A DNA stretch of 44,112 nucleotides from Candidatus Woesearchaeota archaeon (lineage in GTDB: Archaea; Nanoarchaeota; Nanoarchaeia; Woesearchaeales; JAGVZT01). This document shows, piece after piece, positions 1-7,842 of the stretch; the first letter of the stretch is position 1; each line of letters starts with the position of its first letter. The notes beneath the pieces were generated by a model. It was not told the DNA's origin and did no database searches. It saw only the letters and a list, made by a program, of their open reading frames with translations. The DNA lies in NCBI GenBank assembly GCA_017608295.1, contig JAFCGF010000015.1, positions 1-44,112 on the forward strand. Reading direction: 5' to 3'. Made by a program: the position numbers and the translations under genes.

Positions 1-114
1 CCCCCTCGAGCTCAAGTCAATCGACCCCTACGGCGCGAAAGTCTATCCAGACCAGTTCGCCGAGGAGCCCCCGTTGCATATGCTGATTCAGCTCATGATC
101 CAGATGGCGTGTAC
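1..114. repeat. Left copy of 114-bp terminal direct repeat
   Basis: Bases 1-114 are identical to bases 43999-44112. The YqaJ gene continues in the same reading frame across the join, so the repeat most likely reflects a circular assembly or terminal redundancy of a roughly 43,998-bp unit. It is not a transposable element: it lies wholly inside a coding sequence and has no inverted ends. Confidence 0.95.
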
Positions 115-574
115 AGGGGCGTCATGGGGATCGCTCGCCGGTCTGTTCCCCGGGTATAACCTGCAGTGGGTTGACCGCGAACGTGACGACAAGTTTCTGA
201 GCGCAGCTCTGCCGAAGCTGGAGGAATTTTGGTCTCGAGTACAGCGCAAGGATCCGCCGCCTCCCGATCATCTGCCCGGCACGTTGGATGTGGTGAAGCG
301 ACTGTATAGCCAGGAGGACGGCACAACGATCGCCCTGGACGCCGAAGATCTGCAACTGGTAGACGCGTGGGAGATGACAAAGGAGAGGGCGAGAATGGCC
401 GGCAAGGACGTCAAAGAGATGGAGACCGTGCTCCGCGCCAAGCTCCAAGATGCGACCTTCGGAGTGCTGACGGATGGGACACTTTTGAGCCTGAAAACAA
501 CTAAGAGGTCTGGATATACCGTCAAGCCGACGAGCTTCAGGACGCTGCGAAGGGCGCGAGTGAAGGGGAAGTAA
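1..574 (+). CDS. YqaJ-type viral recombinase (exonuclease), 3' part
   Basis: C-terminal part of a lambda-exonuclease-like (YqaJ family) 5'-3' nuclease. The codon frame begins at base 2 and stops with TAA at 572-574. Residues LELKSID, encoded just after the left edge, give the E-x-K catalytic pair of this PD-(D/E)xK family. A helical Q-rich stretch (MLIQLMIQMACTG) follows, which in the family packs behind the active site. Joined to 43658-43998 the gene makes about 304 aa, usual for YqaJ proteins. The role is resection of dsDNA ends to load the RecT-type annealing protein encoded at 1408. The start lies at the other end of the window. Confidence 0.88.
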   Translation, partial: PLELKSIDPYGAKVYPDQFAEEPPLHMLIQLMIQMACTGASWGSLAGLFPGYNLQWVDRERDDKFLSAALPKLEEFWSRVQRKDPPPPDHLPGTLDVVKRLYSQEDGTTIALDAEDLQLVDAWEMTKERARMAGKDVKEMETVLRAKLQDATFGVLTDGTLLSLKTTKRSGYTVKPTSFRTLRRARVKGK

Positions 575-1063
575 TTGAGATACAGAATCTTGGACGTCTG
601 TTGCGGTCCCCGAATGTTTTGGTTCGACCCTGACCGCACAGATGTTCTCTTTTTAGATAAAAGAGTTGAGACTATCCCCATTGACCAAGGCACCCCCGGG
701 ACCGTGGGCCGGAAAGACGTATCTATATCACCCAATATTAAAGCTGATTTTGCAGCGCTGCCTTTTCGCTCGAGCTCCTTTCAGCATGTGGTTTTCGATC
801 CGCCACATATCCGCAGAGATGCCGCCAAAGGGATCTTTACTCGAAAGTATGGCTTCCTTTCGGAGAACTTTTTAGATGTGCTCGAGCTCGGATTCCGCGA
901 ATGCTTTCGTGTCTTGGCGCCGGGGGGAACTCTTATCTTTAAATGGTCGGATGCAGACTATCCACTCGCCGACGTGCTGAAGCTGACAGACCAAAAACCG
1001 CTCTATGGTCACAGGTCTGGGAAGGCGATGGGGACTCACTGGGTGGCATTTGTAAAGGAGTAA
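575..1063 (+). CDS. Class I SAM-dependent methyltransferase, phage type
   Basis: 162 aa. The N-terminus ILDVCCGPRMFWFD is a glycine-poor version of the SAM-binding motif I. LFLDKR gives the acidic residue ending strand 2, and VVFDPPH (about residues 71-77) resembles the DPP[Y/F/H] catalytic motif of amino-methyltransferases. LAPGGTLIFKWSD matches the later strand region. The start is TTG at 575, directly after the exonuclease stop, with AAGGGGAAG upstream as ribosome site; the tight spacing suggests translational coupling. The protein is short and has no obvious target-recognition domain, so the substrate (DNA base or other) cannot be read from the sequence. Confidence 0.7.
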   Translation: MRYRILDVCCGPRMFWFDPDRTDVLFLDKRVETIPIDQGTPGTVGRKDVSISPNIKADFAALPFRSSSFQHVVFDPPHIRRDAAKGIFTRKYGFLSENFLDVLELGFRECFRVLAPGGTLIFKWSDADYPLADVLKLTDQKPLYGHRSGKAMGTHWVAFVKE

Positions 1064-1102
1064 ATAACTTTCCTTTTCTCACGATCTATAGTATAAGAAA
1101 AA

Positions 1103-1160
1103 TGACAGTCCGAATCATCAAATTTGTGTCCCGAGCCCGCCCCGTTTTCTTGGACTGTCA
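1103..1160. promoter_or_regulatory. Inverted repeat in the 1064-1198 gap
   Basis: TGACAGTCC (1103-1111) and GGACTGTCA (1152-1160) are exact 9-bp reverse complements 40 bp apart, in the gap between the methyltransferase and the next gene. Just upstream lies an AT-rich stretch with -10-like TATAGT (1087-1092) and TATAAG (1092-1097), but no good -35. This may be an operator pair or a long-loop RNA hairpin in the leader of the RecT operon. There is no T-tract, so a terminator is unlikely. Confidence 0.4.
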
Positions 1161-1198
1161 GCGGTGGCGGGTAAGGGACGTTTTACAGGGAGGAAATC

Positions 1199-1411
1199 AT
1201 GCTAGACAAACTGATAGAATTTCAGGACACCGAGGGAGCGCCGTGCTTCTTTGATCCGGCGGAAGTGTGCGGGGTGTATGGCGCACATCATCGCAGGGAT
1301 GATGATTCGGAAACGTACATAATGATCCGGGGCGGCGCCACCGGTCACTCGGCGCACTGCGTCATCGGAACACCGGAAGAAACACTCGCACGATTGAAGG
1401 GGGAATCATGA
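1199..1411 (+). CDS. Small phage protein of unknown function (70 aa)
   Basis: Starts at ATG 1199 after a good ribosome site (GGGAGGAAA), and its stop overlaps the start of the RecT gene by 4 bp, so the two are probably co-translated. The protein is acidic and His-rich in the middle (GAHHRRDDD) and ends in a helical segment. I do not recognise a family. Position implies a recombination-operon accessory role, which is only inference. Confidence 0.75.
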   Translation: MLDKLIEFQDTEGAPCFFDPAEVCGVYGAHHRRDDDSETYIMIRGGATGHSAHCVIGTPEETLARLKGES

Positions 1412-2277
1412 ACGGCAAGAAAGACGAAGCAATTCAGAGGAGCCCCGAGTCAGAGGCGTTCAACCTGGCACAGCGCGAGGCGGCAGCATGGGCGGCGTCT
1501 TCGCTGATCCCGAAAGCCTATCAGGGCAATGTCCCGAACGTCTTGATCGCCATGGAGATGGCAAAGCGGATCGGGGCCAGCGTCATGGCTGTGATGCAAA
1601 ACCTGTACATCGTCCACGGCAACCCGGCGTTCGGTGCATCATTCCTGATCGCCACGGTCAACGGGTCCGGTCGGTTCACGCCGATACGATACCGGATGGA
1701 AGGCGAGGTGGGAAAGGATTCGTGGGGTTGTCGCGCATACGCCGAAGACAAAGAAACTGGCGAGGAATGCCTCGGGCCGCTGGTTTCGGTGAAGATGGCA
1801 AAGGCCGAGGGTTGGTGGAGCAAGAAAGACAGGCAGGGGAACGAGTGCTCCAAGTGGCAGACCATGCCCGAGCTGATGCTGCACTATCGCGCCGCCGCCT
1901 TCTGGACGCGGGTCTACTGTCCCGAGCTTTCCATGGGGATTCATACCACCGAAGAGATGGAGGACATTGCGCCGATTCAGGCATCACCCGCCGAAGTGGT
2001 GAGCCCGATAGAGGCACTCACAGACAAGCTGGAAAAGGAAGCGGAGAGCAAAGAGCCCGAACCGACGCCGGAACCTGACAAGCCTAACCCTCGGGAATCC
2101 GAGCGCGGCCTGCAGGATGAGATTCAGCGGCTCGCAAAAGTAGTCTACGGCGAAGACTGGCTGGACGGCCTGCAGGCTTGCTGCGATGCCAACAGCGTGA
2201 ACATGGAGAAGATGGGCGAAGAGGGCGAGATCAAGATCGTCGGCATTCTCTCGGGCCAGTTGGAAGGGGTGAAGTGA
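1408..2277 (+). CDS. recT: RecT-family single-strand annealing protein
   Basis: 289 aa. The first 190 residues carry the RecT core. SLIPKAYQGNVPNVLIAMEM, the GASVMAVMQNLYIVHGNPAF block and MPELMLHYRAAAFWTRVYCP are characteristic of phage RecT proteins. The C-terminal third is acidic and Pro/Glu-rich (KEPEPTPEPDKP), as expected for a flexible tail, and ends in a small helical domain. It should anneal ssDNA produced by the YqaJ exonuclease during recombination-dependent replication. The gene overlaps both neighbours by a few bases (4 bp before, 1 bp after). Confidence 0.88.
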   Translation: MNGKKDEAIQRSPESEAFNLAQREAAAWAASSLIPKAYQGNVPNVLIAMEMAKRIGASVMAVMQNLYIVHGNPAFGASFLIATVNGSGRFTPIRYRMEGEVGKDSWGCRAYAEDKETGEECLGPLVSVKMAKAEGWWSKKDRQGNECSKWQTMPELMLHYRAAAFWTRVYCPELSMGIHTTEEMEDIAPIQASPAEVVSPIEALTDKLEKEAESKEPEPTPEPDKPNPRESERGLQDEIQRLAKVVYGEDWLDGLQACCDANSVNMEKMGEEGEIKIVGILSGQLEGVK

Positions 2278-2954
2278 TGGGATGTGACATTCATTTGTAT
2301 GCCGAAAAACGGGTTGATGGTAAATGGGTAACGGCGGATGAGTGGGAGCCAGACGAATATGATGACGAAGGATTCACCCTGTGCGTTCCGTATGAAAAGC
2401 GAATTTATGACAGCAGGAATTATTACCTATTTTCTATTCTTGCCGACGTTCGCAATGGATGCGGCTTTGCAGGCAGTGACACCGGAGATCAATTTATCCC
2501 GATAGCAACACCCCGTGGACTTCCTGAAGATGTAACCCCGAAAGTCAAAAAAGAAAGCGGCGGATGGGGCGGCGATGGTCACAGCTATTCATTTTTCACG
2601 GTCGCAGAGCTTCTGGGATATGACTGGACACAGACGGCCACGCTCCGGGGGTGGGTTACTGCAAAAGAATATGAAGAGTGGCAACGCATGATCCGGTGGG
2701 TTCCAGGTCCGAAAAGCTATTGTGCTGGCGTGGGCGGGAGATCTGTAAAGCACGTCACAGAAACAGAAATGAAAGCACTTATCCAGGGCGGCGTCGAACA
2801 GTCCACTCAAAACCTAAGAAGCACTTATTGCAAAATCTCCTGGCAGGATTCTTATCACGGCGTGTGCAAGGTGTTCTGGTGGGATGCTATCCCGAAGTTG
2901 CTTGCTCTTGGTGCTCCCGAAGATGTGCGGATTGTGTTTTGGTTCGATAACTAA
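2277..2954 (+). CDS. MGCDIH-type conserved phage protein
   Basis: 225 aa from ATG 2277, which shares its A with the recT stop codon; GGAAGGGGTGAAG supplies the ribosome site. The N-terminus MGCDIHLYAEKRVDGKW is the hallmark of a widespread phage protein family that, to my knowledge, has no established function. A second recognisable stretch is YLFSILADVRNGCGFAG. The gene is AT-richer than its neighbours and uses more A/T at third codon positions (many AAA, GAA, TAT codons), which suggests recent acquisition. Confidence 0.82.
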   Translation: MGCDIHLYAEKRVDGKWVTADEWEPDEYDDEGFTLCVPYEKRIYDSRNYYLFSILADVRNGCGFAGSDTGDQFIPIATPRGLPEDVTPKVKKESGGWGGDGHSYSFFTVAELLGYDWTQTATLRGWVTAKEYEEWQRMIRWVPGPKSYCAGVGGRSVKHVTETEMKALIQGGVEQSTQNLRSTYCKISWQDSYHGVCKVFWWDAIPKLLALGAPEDVRIVFWFDN

Positions 2955-2964
2955 GGAGGGAAAA

Positions 2965-4446
2965 ATGAAAACCGAAAAACTCAGAGTAACATCCATTCAG
3001 ATCAGGGACGTGCTCGGCGCTCGGGATTTCTCAATGGAAGTCGGGCGGGTCACAACGTTGAGTGGCAAAAATGGCTCGGGGAAAACTACGGCGATTGAGG
3101 CAATCAAGTCTGCCATCGGCGGCGGCAACCTTGCGAACCTGGCCTACATTCCTCAACCCGGCGATCCTGCCGACGAAGAGATCAATCCCGAGGTCGTGCT
3201 AGTCCTCGAAGGTGATAGCGAGAAATACCTTGTCGAGAAGAACGCCAAGGGGACAAAGGTCCGCAAACAGGTTGGCGACTCCGCAGGGTTTGAGGATATA
3301 AAGCCCCCCGGTCGCTTCCTGGATGGCCTGTTCGACAAGAAGCTCTCAAATCCCATTGAATTCCTGAACGCTGACAAAAACGATCGTGTCCTGCTACTCC
3401 TGGGAGCCCTTGACGTGACGTTGGACCGGGACGCCTTGTGGGAGGCTATGGGTATCGAGAAGCGCGACGTGGGAGCCGTTCCCGAGGGTCTACACCCGTT
3501 GCAAGAGCTCGCCCTGATACGCGAGGCGGTGTTCAGAGAGCGCACGGGGGTCAATCGGGATGCCACGCAGAAAGTTGCGACAGCGGAACAGACCAGGCGA
3601 GCGACGCCGGCCGTATTGCCCGATGGACACGAGAAGGAGATCGAGGCGCTGGACACGGGGATCGCAAACCGCAGCGTGGAAATCGTCCAGGGAATTGAGC
3701 AGGCGAGGAGTCATTGCGAGGGCTTGGCGGCTACAGTTGCTACAGCCGCAGACGCCGACACGAATGCACAGCGGGATCACCACAATGCAGATGCCGCGAA
3801 GCGATGGGCGGACTTTGAGGCAGAGATAGCAAAGCGCAGGGCAGACCTCACGGCTGAAATTGACGCCGAGGCGCTGGAAGTCGAGAAGACCATCAATGGC
3901 AAGAATGAGATTGTGAACAAAGAGATCCGCAACCTGGAAACTGACCGCGACGAAAGGCTCGAAAAACTCCGAGACGATGAGAAGACCATCGAGGCCGACA
4001 AGATCCGCCTCGCTGAACTCCGCGAACAAGCCAAGGCCGCAATCAAGGCCCGTACACTCCATGACCAGGCGGAAGCATTCGACGCCGAGGCAGAGAAGTT
4101 GCAGGCCATGAGCAAGCGCCTCACGGGGGCAATAGACGCCGTGGATGAGTACCGCCGCAAGCTCGCTGACAACCTGCCGATTCCGGGCCTGGAAGTAGAC
4201 GACAAGGCCATCAAGGTCAACGGCGTCCCGTTTGACCAGCTCAACAACGCGCAACGAATCGACATCGCCGTTGAGATTTCCTGTATTCGCTCCAAGGATC
4301 AGCGGTTGCCCATCATGTGGATCGATGGAGCCGAAGCCCTGGATAGCGAGAGTTTCGCGGCGCTGAAAACATCCCTTAAAAAGGCGGGCGTTCAGCCGAT
4401 CATCGGACGGGTGGACAGCTCCGATTTATCTGTGACGGTGGAATGA
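2965..4446 (+). CDS. SbcC/RecF-like AAA ATPase of the recombination module
   Basis: 493 aa from ATG 2965 after a strong AAGGAGGG site; the frame is open further upstream but that part overlaps the previous gene. Walker A is SGKNGSGKTT (about 33-42). A long charged coiled-coil-like centre (about 230-400) contains many Lys/Glu/Ala heptads. LNNAQRIDIAVEIS resembles the ABC signature region and LPIMWIDGAEALD is a Walker B-like strand near the C-terminus. This is the head/coiled-coil/head plan of small SMC-like ATPases. No SbcD-type nuclease is next to it; the partner nuclease may be the YqaJ exonuclease. It probably acts on recombination or replication intermediates. Confidence 0.78.
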   Translation: MKTEKLRVTSIQIRDVLGARDFSMEVGRVTTLSGKNGSGKTTAIEAIKSAIGGGNLANLAYIPQPGDPADEEINPEVVLVLEGDSEKYLVEKNAKGTKVRKQVGDSAGFEDIKPPGRFLDGLFDKKLSNPIEFLNADKNDRVLLLLGALDVTLDRDALWEAMGIEKRDVGAVPEGLHPLQELALIREAVFRERTGVNRDATQKVATAEQTRRATPAVLPDGHEKEIEALDTGIANRSVEIVQGIEQARSHCEGLAATVATAADADTNAQRDHHNADAAKRWADFEAEIAKRRADLTAEIDAEALEVEKTINGKNEIVNKEIRNLETDRDERLEKLRDDEKTIEADKIRLAELREQAKAAIKARTLHDQAEAFDAEAEKLQAMSKRLTGAIDAVDEYRRKLADNLPIPGLEVDDKAIKVNGVPFDQLNNAQRIDIAVEISCIRSKDQRLPIMWIDGAEALDSESFAALKTSLKKAGVQPIIGRVDSSDLSVTVE

Positions 4447-4586
4447 TGTTCTGGAAAATAGCTGCACTGCTCATGACCGTCGTGATGATAGTGGCCTATG
4501 CGTTAGGGATGGATGGTGGAATGATTTGTTTCCACACGTATATCGCTGCGTTTTGGGTCATGATGTATATCGGCGAAAAGCGATGA
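4446..4586 (+). CDS. Small membrane protein (46 aa)
   Basis: ATG 4446 overlaps the TGA of the ATPase gene and TGA 4584-4586 overlaps the next ATG, a typical phage overlapping chain. Nearly all residues are hydrophobic: one segment is about residues 2-20 (IAALLMTVVMIVAYALGM) and a second is about 24-41, giving two predicted membrane helices with a short basic tail (GEKR). Function unknown. It lies far from the lysis genes. Confidence 0.6.
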   Translation: MFWKIAALLMTVVMIVAYALGMDGGMICFHTYIAAFWVMMYIGEKR

Positions 4587-5185
4587 GCCAACAATCGCAG
4601 ATTGAAACCGAAGCCGCAGCCGGTAAACTTCTCCGGTCAATGGTGCAGTTCGGTCATAGTCGCTGCACGAGGATAACTCCGGCGGTCAAATGGCTTCTGG
4701 ATCATCAGTACGCGTACCTTGCGAACGGGCGGCTCTACATTACCGAGCCGAACCCGAAGGCGAAAACTCAGGTGACTACAGGCAGAGACTATTATGAGGG
4801 GCTCTGCGCCAATCCATCAGTAACAAGAAGCCCGCGAGCATGGACAGAGGAGGCGCGATCAGGGGTGACAGTGAAGCGAGGTAGGCTCGGCATGGTATCG
4901 GCTCGTTCTGGAATCAACCGTGCGGCTATCCCCGGCGGCGGGGCCCCGCATACTACCCGGACGCCAGAGGACATCATCAACGACAATGAGCAGATGATCG
5001 CAGCGAGAAAGAAGCTCTGCACAGGGCTAGAAATTACCGAGGATGAACTGCGCGCATTGATAGACGAGGACAGGATCCATCAGTGCAAAAATGGATGTAA
5101 GTCAATGGAGATCTTTGACCGGCGCGGGGATGGTGGGCTTCAACATCTTTGTCGGAAATGTAGAAAGAAACGGAGGGGAAAATGA
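4583..5185 (+). CDS. Hypothetical protein with C-terminal zinc knuckle
   Basis: 200 aa from ATG 4583, coupled to the previous stop. The frame is open upstream, but that segment overlaps the membrane protein and lacks a ribosome site. The C-terminus has CKNGC followed by LCRKCRKKRRGK, a four-Cys arrangement that could bind zinc and then a basic tail, suggesting nucleic-acid contact. The N-terminal part (AGKLLRSMVQFGHSRCTRIT) is helical with no family I recognise. Confidence 0.65.
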   Translation: MSQQSQIETEAAAGKLLRSMVQFGHSRCTRITPAVKWLLDHQYAYLANGRLYITEPNPKAKTQVTTGRDYYEGLCANPSVTRSPRAWTEEARSGVTVKRGRLGMVSARSGINRAAIPGGGAPHTTRTPEDIINDNEQMIAARKKLCTGLEITEDELRALIDEDRIHQCKNGCKSMEIFDRRGDGGLQHLCRKCRKKRRGK

Positions 5186-5508
5186 GCAAAATCAATTTCA
5201 AGCTGATAGACGGCGAGCCTGTGTGTTTATCCGAATATTGCCCACGGTTCGAGACATGCCCGTTTGTATTGCAGGGATCAATCACCTGCCTTCCCGGTGT
5301 GCGTCAACAGCGGGACGAAGCACAGGGGCGCGAGAGTGAACTGAAAAACTTCGCCTACGGTGTGCAACACCATCGCAGGGACTGTTGGGATTATGATGAT
5401 GATATGGGTTATGAGCGGCGCGATTTCATCGACGAGGAAGAATGGGATCGGCTGTCGGAACAGGCCGAGCGGCTTCTTGCCCGACACGAGGAAGTGAGTC
5501 AGCCATGA
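5182..5508 (+). CDS. Hypothetical Cys-containing early protein (108 aa)
   Basis: Begins at ATG 5182 with GGAGGGG just upstream, overlapping the preceding stop by 4 bp. The N-terminal third has CLSEYCPRFETCP plus a later Cys, a possible small metal site; the C-terminal half is very acidic and helical. Family not recognised. It sits in a run of four overlapping small genes. Confidence 0.6.
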   Translation: MSKINFKLIDGEPVCLSEYCPRFETCPFVLQGSITCLPGVRQQRDEAQGRESELKNFAYGVQHHRRDCWDYDDDMGYERRDFIDEEEWDRLSEQAERLLARHEEVSQP

Positions 5509-5693
5509 GCACAGCACCAACGTTCACAACCGTCATCCGGGGTATTCTCAGAGACCGGGGTATTGACGCGGACCCGGTAGAGGTCGAAGACGCCATGAAA
5601 AAGCGACACAAGCACGGACTTGGCGGAATGCGAGCGGCAAGGTTTATGCATGAATGCGTCTCCGTGGCACTGGAGATTGAGAGGGAAAAATGA
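5505..5693 (+). CDS. Hypothetical protein (62 aa)
   Basis: Chosen start is ATG 5505, which overlaps the upstream stop by 4 bp; the frame extends upstream without a better ribosome site. Short helical protein with a basic centre (AMKKRHKHGLGGMRAARFMH). No family recognised. Confidence 0.55.
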   Translation: MSTAPTFTTVIRGILRDRGIDADPVEVEDAMKKRHKHGLGGMRAARFMHECVSVALEIEREK

Positions 5694-6427
5694 AATATGA
5701 ATGCAGGGAATGTGGAAAGTCGTGCACTGTTCTTGATGTAGCGTTCGCGCCTGACCGGTGCATGTACAGCGGTGTTACACGTTTCAATTGGCGCGAAGTC
5801 AAAGAGGAGCCCGCCAAGAAATACGAGTCAAGCGATCCCGCGCCGGTATGGCCGAGTGATGCACAGAAGCGCGCGGCAGCTCCGTTTATAGAAATAGGAG
5901 ACCACGAGAAAACGGGCCACGGGGCTGCGATGCGGGATACACCAGACATCCGAGAGCATCGACGCTTATGGGTTGGGGACACGGAGTATGAAGTTGATCC
6001 CATTACGGGGTCGATAATTTGCCCCGGCTGCAAGGAGAAGGACACGGAGATCGAGGGATTGAAGGAAAGTTCCTGCGACTGGTTCAATACAGTCAAGCAG
6101 CTACGCGCCGACCTCAACGCCAAGATTCAGGAAGCATCCGCTGGTTTCATGGTGTCCCGTGATTCCGTGGTAAAGGATCTGGAGGCTGAGATCGAGCGGC
6201 TGCAGCGGGACGTTGACAACGCCGTTGGGGACTGCAAGAGATACTGCAGGGCGCTGAATGATAAGGACTATGAGATTGGCGAGCGGGACACGCTGCTTGA
6301 CGACATGAAGACCGAACTCGCAGAAGTGCGCGCCGCCAATGCGCGGCTTGTCAGTCGCAACCCCGAACGCGAGAAGGACATGCAGCAAGTCGCTTCGTTG
6401 ATCACAAAATGGCGAGTATTCAAATAG
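5690..6427 (+). CDS. Zinc-ribbon plus coiled-coil protein of unknown function
   Basis: 245 aa, ATG 5690 coupled to the previous stop. The N-terminus YECRECGKSC is a half zinc ribbon and a second pair, CPGCKEKD, occurs near residue 112. From about 120 to 235 the sequence is a continuous heptad-like coiled coil (LEAEIERLQRDVDNAVGDC). It looks like a scaffold or adaptor rather than an enzyme. The family is not recognised. Confidence 0.6.
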   Translation: MKYECRECGKSCTVLDVAFAPDRCMYSGVTRFNWREVKEEPAKKYESSDPAPVWPSDAQKRAAAPFIEIGDHEKTGHGAAMRDTPDIREHRRLWVGDTEYEVDPITGSIICPGCKEKDTEIEGLKESSCDWFNTVKQLRADLNAKIQEASAGFMVSRDSVVKDLEAEIERLQRDVDNAVGDCKRYCRALNDKDYEIGERDTLLDDMKTELAEVRAANARLVSRNPEREKDMQQVASLITKWRVFK

Positions 6428-6440
6428 AAAGGAGCCTGAA

Positions 6441-6917
6441 ATGGGCGGTAGAAGAGCAACAGGAGTGAACAACAGCGGGAAAAGAAGCGGCAAGAGGGAC
6501 GGCGGCGGCAGCGATGCAACCGAACTCATGAAAAATATTTCTATTGCCGCAGAGCACGCCAGAGCGTCAGTAATGACCGCACCCATCACAGAAATCACGG
6601 CGCTGGAGGTGATGCTCGAAAAGGACGGGGCGGAAACTTCCGCGACTGCCGCCATTCTGCAAGCCCTTGCCGCGATCAAATCCGACACGATGAGCAAGGC
6701 ATGGCTCGCATATTTCGAGGTCTATCAGAAGTACGGCATGGTTCCGACTGCGAAGATAGTAGAGATCGGCGAGCCCGAGGACAAAAAGAGCGACGCGGAA
6801 GAATACGCCGAGGATACTGCAGGCAAGGCGGCGGACGAAGAAGAGGAGAGACAAGCGTCGGATGACCTGGCAAAACAGCGGAAAAAGATGGTTGAAGAAG
6901 GGAAGAAAAAGCACTGA
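6441..6917 (+). CDS. Hypothetical charged helical protein (158 aa)
   Basis: Good ribosome site (AAAGGAG) before ATG 6441; the last base of the stop is the first of the next ATG. The N-terminus is Gly/Arg/Ser-rich and basic, the centre (about 28-105) alanine-rich and helical, and the C-terminus a strongly charged Glu/Lys tail ending KKMVEEGKKKH. Possibly DNA- or protein-binding; no family recognised. Confidence 0.6.
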   Translation: MGGRRATGVNNSGKRSGKRDGGGSDATELMKNISIAAEHARASVMTAPITEITALEVMLEKDGAETSATAAILQALAAIKSDTMSKAWLAYFEVYQKYGMVPTAKIVEIGEPEDKKSDAEEYAEDTAGKAADEEEERQASDDLAKQRKKMVEEGKKKH

Positions 6918-7558
6918 TGGAGCCCTACTACACCGAGCCGGGGATCGAGATCTACCATGGGGATTGCCGGGAGGTCTTGCCGGGGCTTGGGAAGGTGGAC
7001 CTTGTGTTGACTGACCCGCCGTATGGGATGGGCATGACGGGGCAGACGGGGGGAGCAGGAAAGGGGAAGGGTGCAACGCGAACAAGAGACTATGGCGATG
7101 TGGCATGGGATGGCGAGCCGGTCAATTGGGGGCTATTATGGGAGCTTTTGACGCTCGGCAAGTATGCCTGTTGTTGGGGTGGTAATTATTACCCGGTTCC
7201 CCCGTCACCCTCTTGGCTCGTTTGGGATAAAATGAATACAGGAAACTTTGCCGATTGTGAACTTGCATGGACGAATTACGGATCGGCTGTCAGAATAATT
7301 CACCATCTGTGGAATGGTATGGCGCGAAAAAACCTAGAGCCGAGATTTCACCCGACACAGAAACCCCTCGACGTGATGAAGTGGGCGATTACAAAATGCC
7401 CCGGTGAACCGCAAGCCATCCTCGACCCGTTCATGGGTTCCGGCACCACCCTGCGCGCTGTAAAGGACTTGGGCCGCAAGGCCATCGGGATCGAGATCGA
7501 GGAGAAGTACTGTGAGATCGCCGTGAAGAGATTGAGACAAGAGGTCTTAGATCTGTAG
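6917..7558 (+). CDS. DNA amino-methyltransferase (N6-adenine or N4-cytosine), beta type
   Basis: 213 aa. The catalytic motif IV TDPPYG (about 32-37) lies near the N-terminus. HPTQKP (145-150) and the SAM-binding motif DPFMGSGTT (170-178) lie near the C-terminus; this order defines the beta class. IYHGDCREVL is the usual start of these enzymes. A glycine-rich insert follows DPPYG. It lacks a large recognition domain and no restriction enzyme is nearby, so it is an orphan methyltransferase, probably modifying the phage genome to resist host restriction or altering regulation. Last gene before the late regulatory gap. Confidence 0.88.
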   Translation: MEPYYTEPGIEIYHGDCREVLPGLGKVDLVLTDPPYGMGMTGQTGGAGKGKGATRTRDYGDVAWDGEPVNWGLLWELLTLGKYACCWGGNYYPVPPSPSWLVWDKMNTGNFADCELAWTNYGSAVRIIHHLWNGMARKNLEPRFHPTQKPLDVMKWAITKCPGEPQAILDPFMGSGTTLRAVKDLGRKAIGIEIEEKYCEIAVKRLRQEVLDL

Positions 7559-7601
7559 AAATGTACCGGGTTATAGATACCCCTTGCATGGGTAGTATTT
7601 G

Positions 7602-7615
7602 ACCTACTTATAGGT
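7602..7615. promoter_or_regulatory. Palindrome ACCTA-CTTA-TAGGT, candidate operator
   Basis: ACCTA (7602-7606) and TAGGT (7611-7615) are exact reverse complements around a 4-base centre. The site overlaps the first TTGACC box and sits just upstream of the TTGACA box. Its size and place fit a small dimeric regulator. The HTH proteins encoded at 42578 and 40720 are candidate binders, which is inference only. Confidence 0.4.
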
Positions 7616-7690
7616 GATAGTTGACACCGTGATGCATAATATGTAACGATTTGGGTTGGACTCCTTTGCCTGGTTTTGATCTGACCCTTT

Positions 7691-7731
7691 GCCCGATCGT
7701 CGGATTCACCCCCCTGTTTCGGCGGTCGGGC
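7691..7731 (+). terminator. Hairpin, possible terminator of the early operon or leader structure
   Basis: GCCCGATCGTCG (7691-7702) pairs with CGGCGGTCGGGC (7720-7731): 12 bp as RNA, two of them G-U, with a 17-base loop. It is followed by the short pyrimidine run TCTTTC. It may stop early transcription before the late genes or be a structured leader. The U-tract is poor, so strong intrinsic termination is uncertain. Confidence 0.45.
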
Positions 7732-7842
7732 TCTTTCAAATCGTAAAATTCCCCCTCTCATAGCGTCCACTAGAAAGCGACGCAGTGAGCCTATCCGTGG
7801 CAAGGAACATACAATTTATTCACCGAGGAAGCAGGTCAAAAG

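Larger units (their letters stand above)
7559..7842. promoter_or_regulatory. Regulatory gap before the late (structural) operon
   Basis: 284 bp without a plausible gene. It contains TTGACC (7599-7604) and a perfect TTGACA (7621-7626), each possible -35 elements. ATAAT/TATGTAA-like bases lie downstream, but no well-spaced consensus -10. A palindrome sits at 7602-7615 and a hairpin at 7691-7731. A ribosome site (GAGGAAG) and GTG 7843 follow. Most likely the late promoter and its operator; a phage activator may be needed given the weak -10. Confidence 0.55.

Noticed and set aside
1..114. Interpretation of the 114-bp repeat as a transposon or physical terminal repeat
   Set aside because: It is internal to a gene, has no inverted ends, and joins exactly to make one reading frame; assembly overlap of a circular or permuted genome is simpler.
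3490..4254. Minus-strand frame opposite the SbcC-like ATPase
   Set aside because: Caused by high-GC codon bias in the coiled-coil region; no ribosome site or motif.
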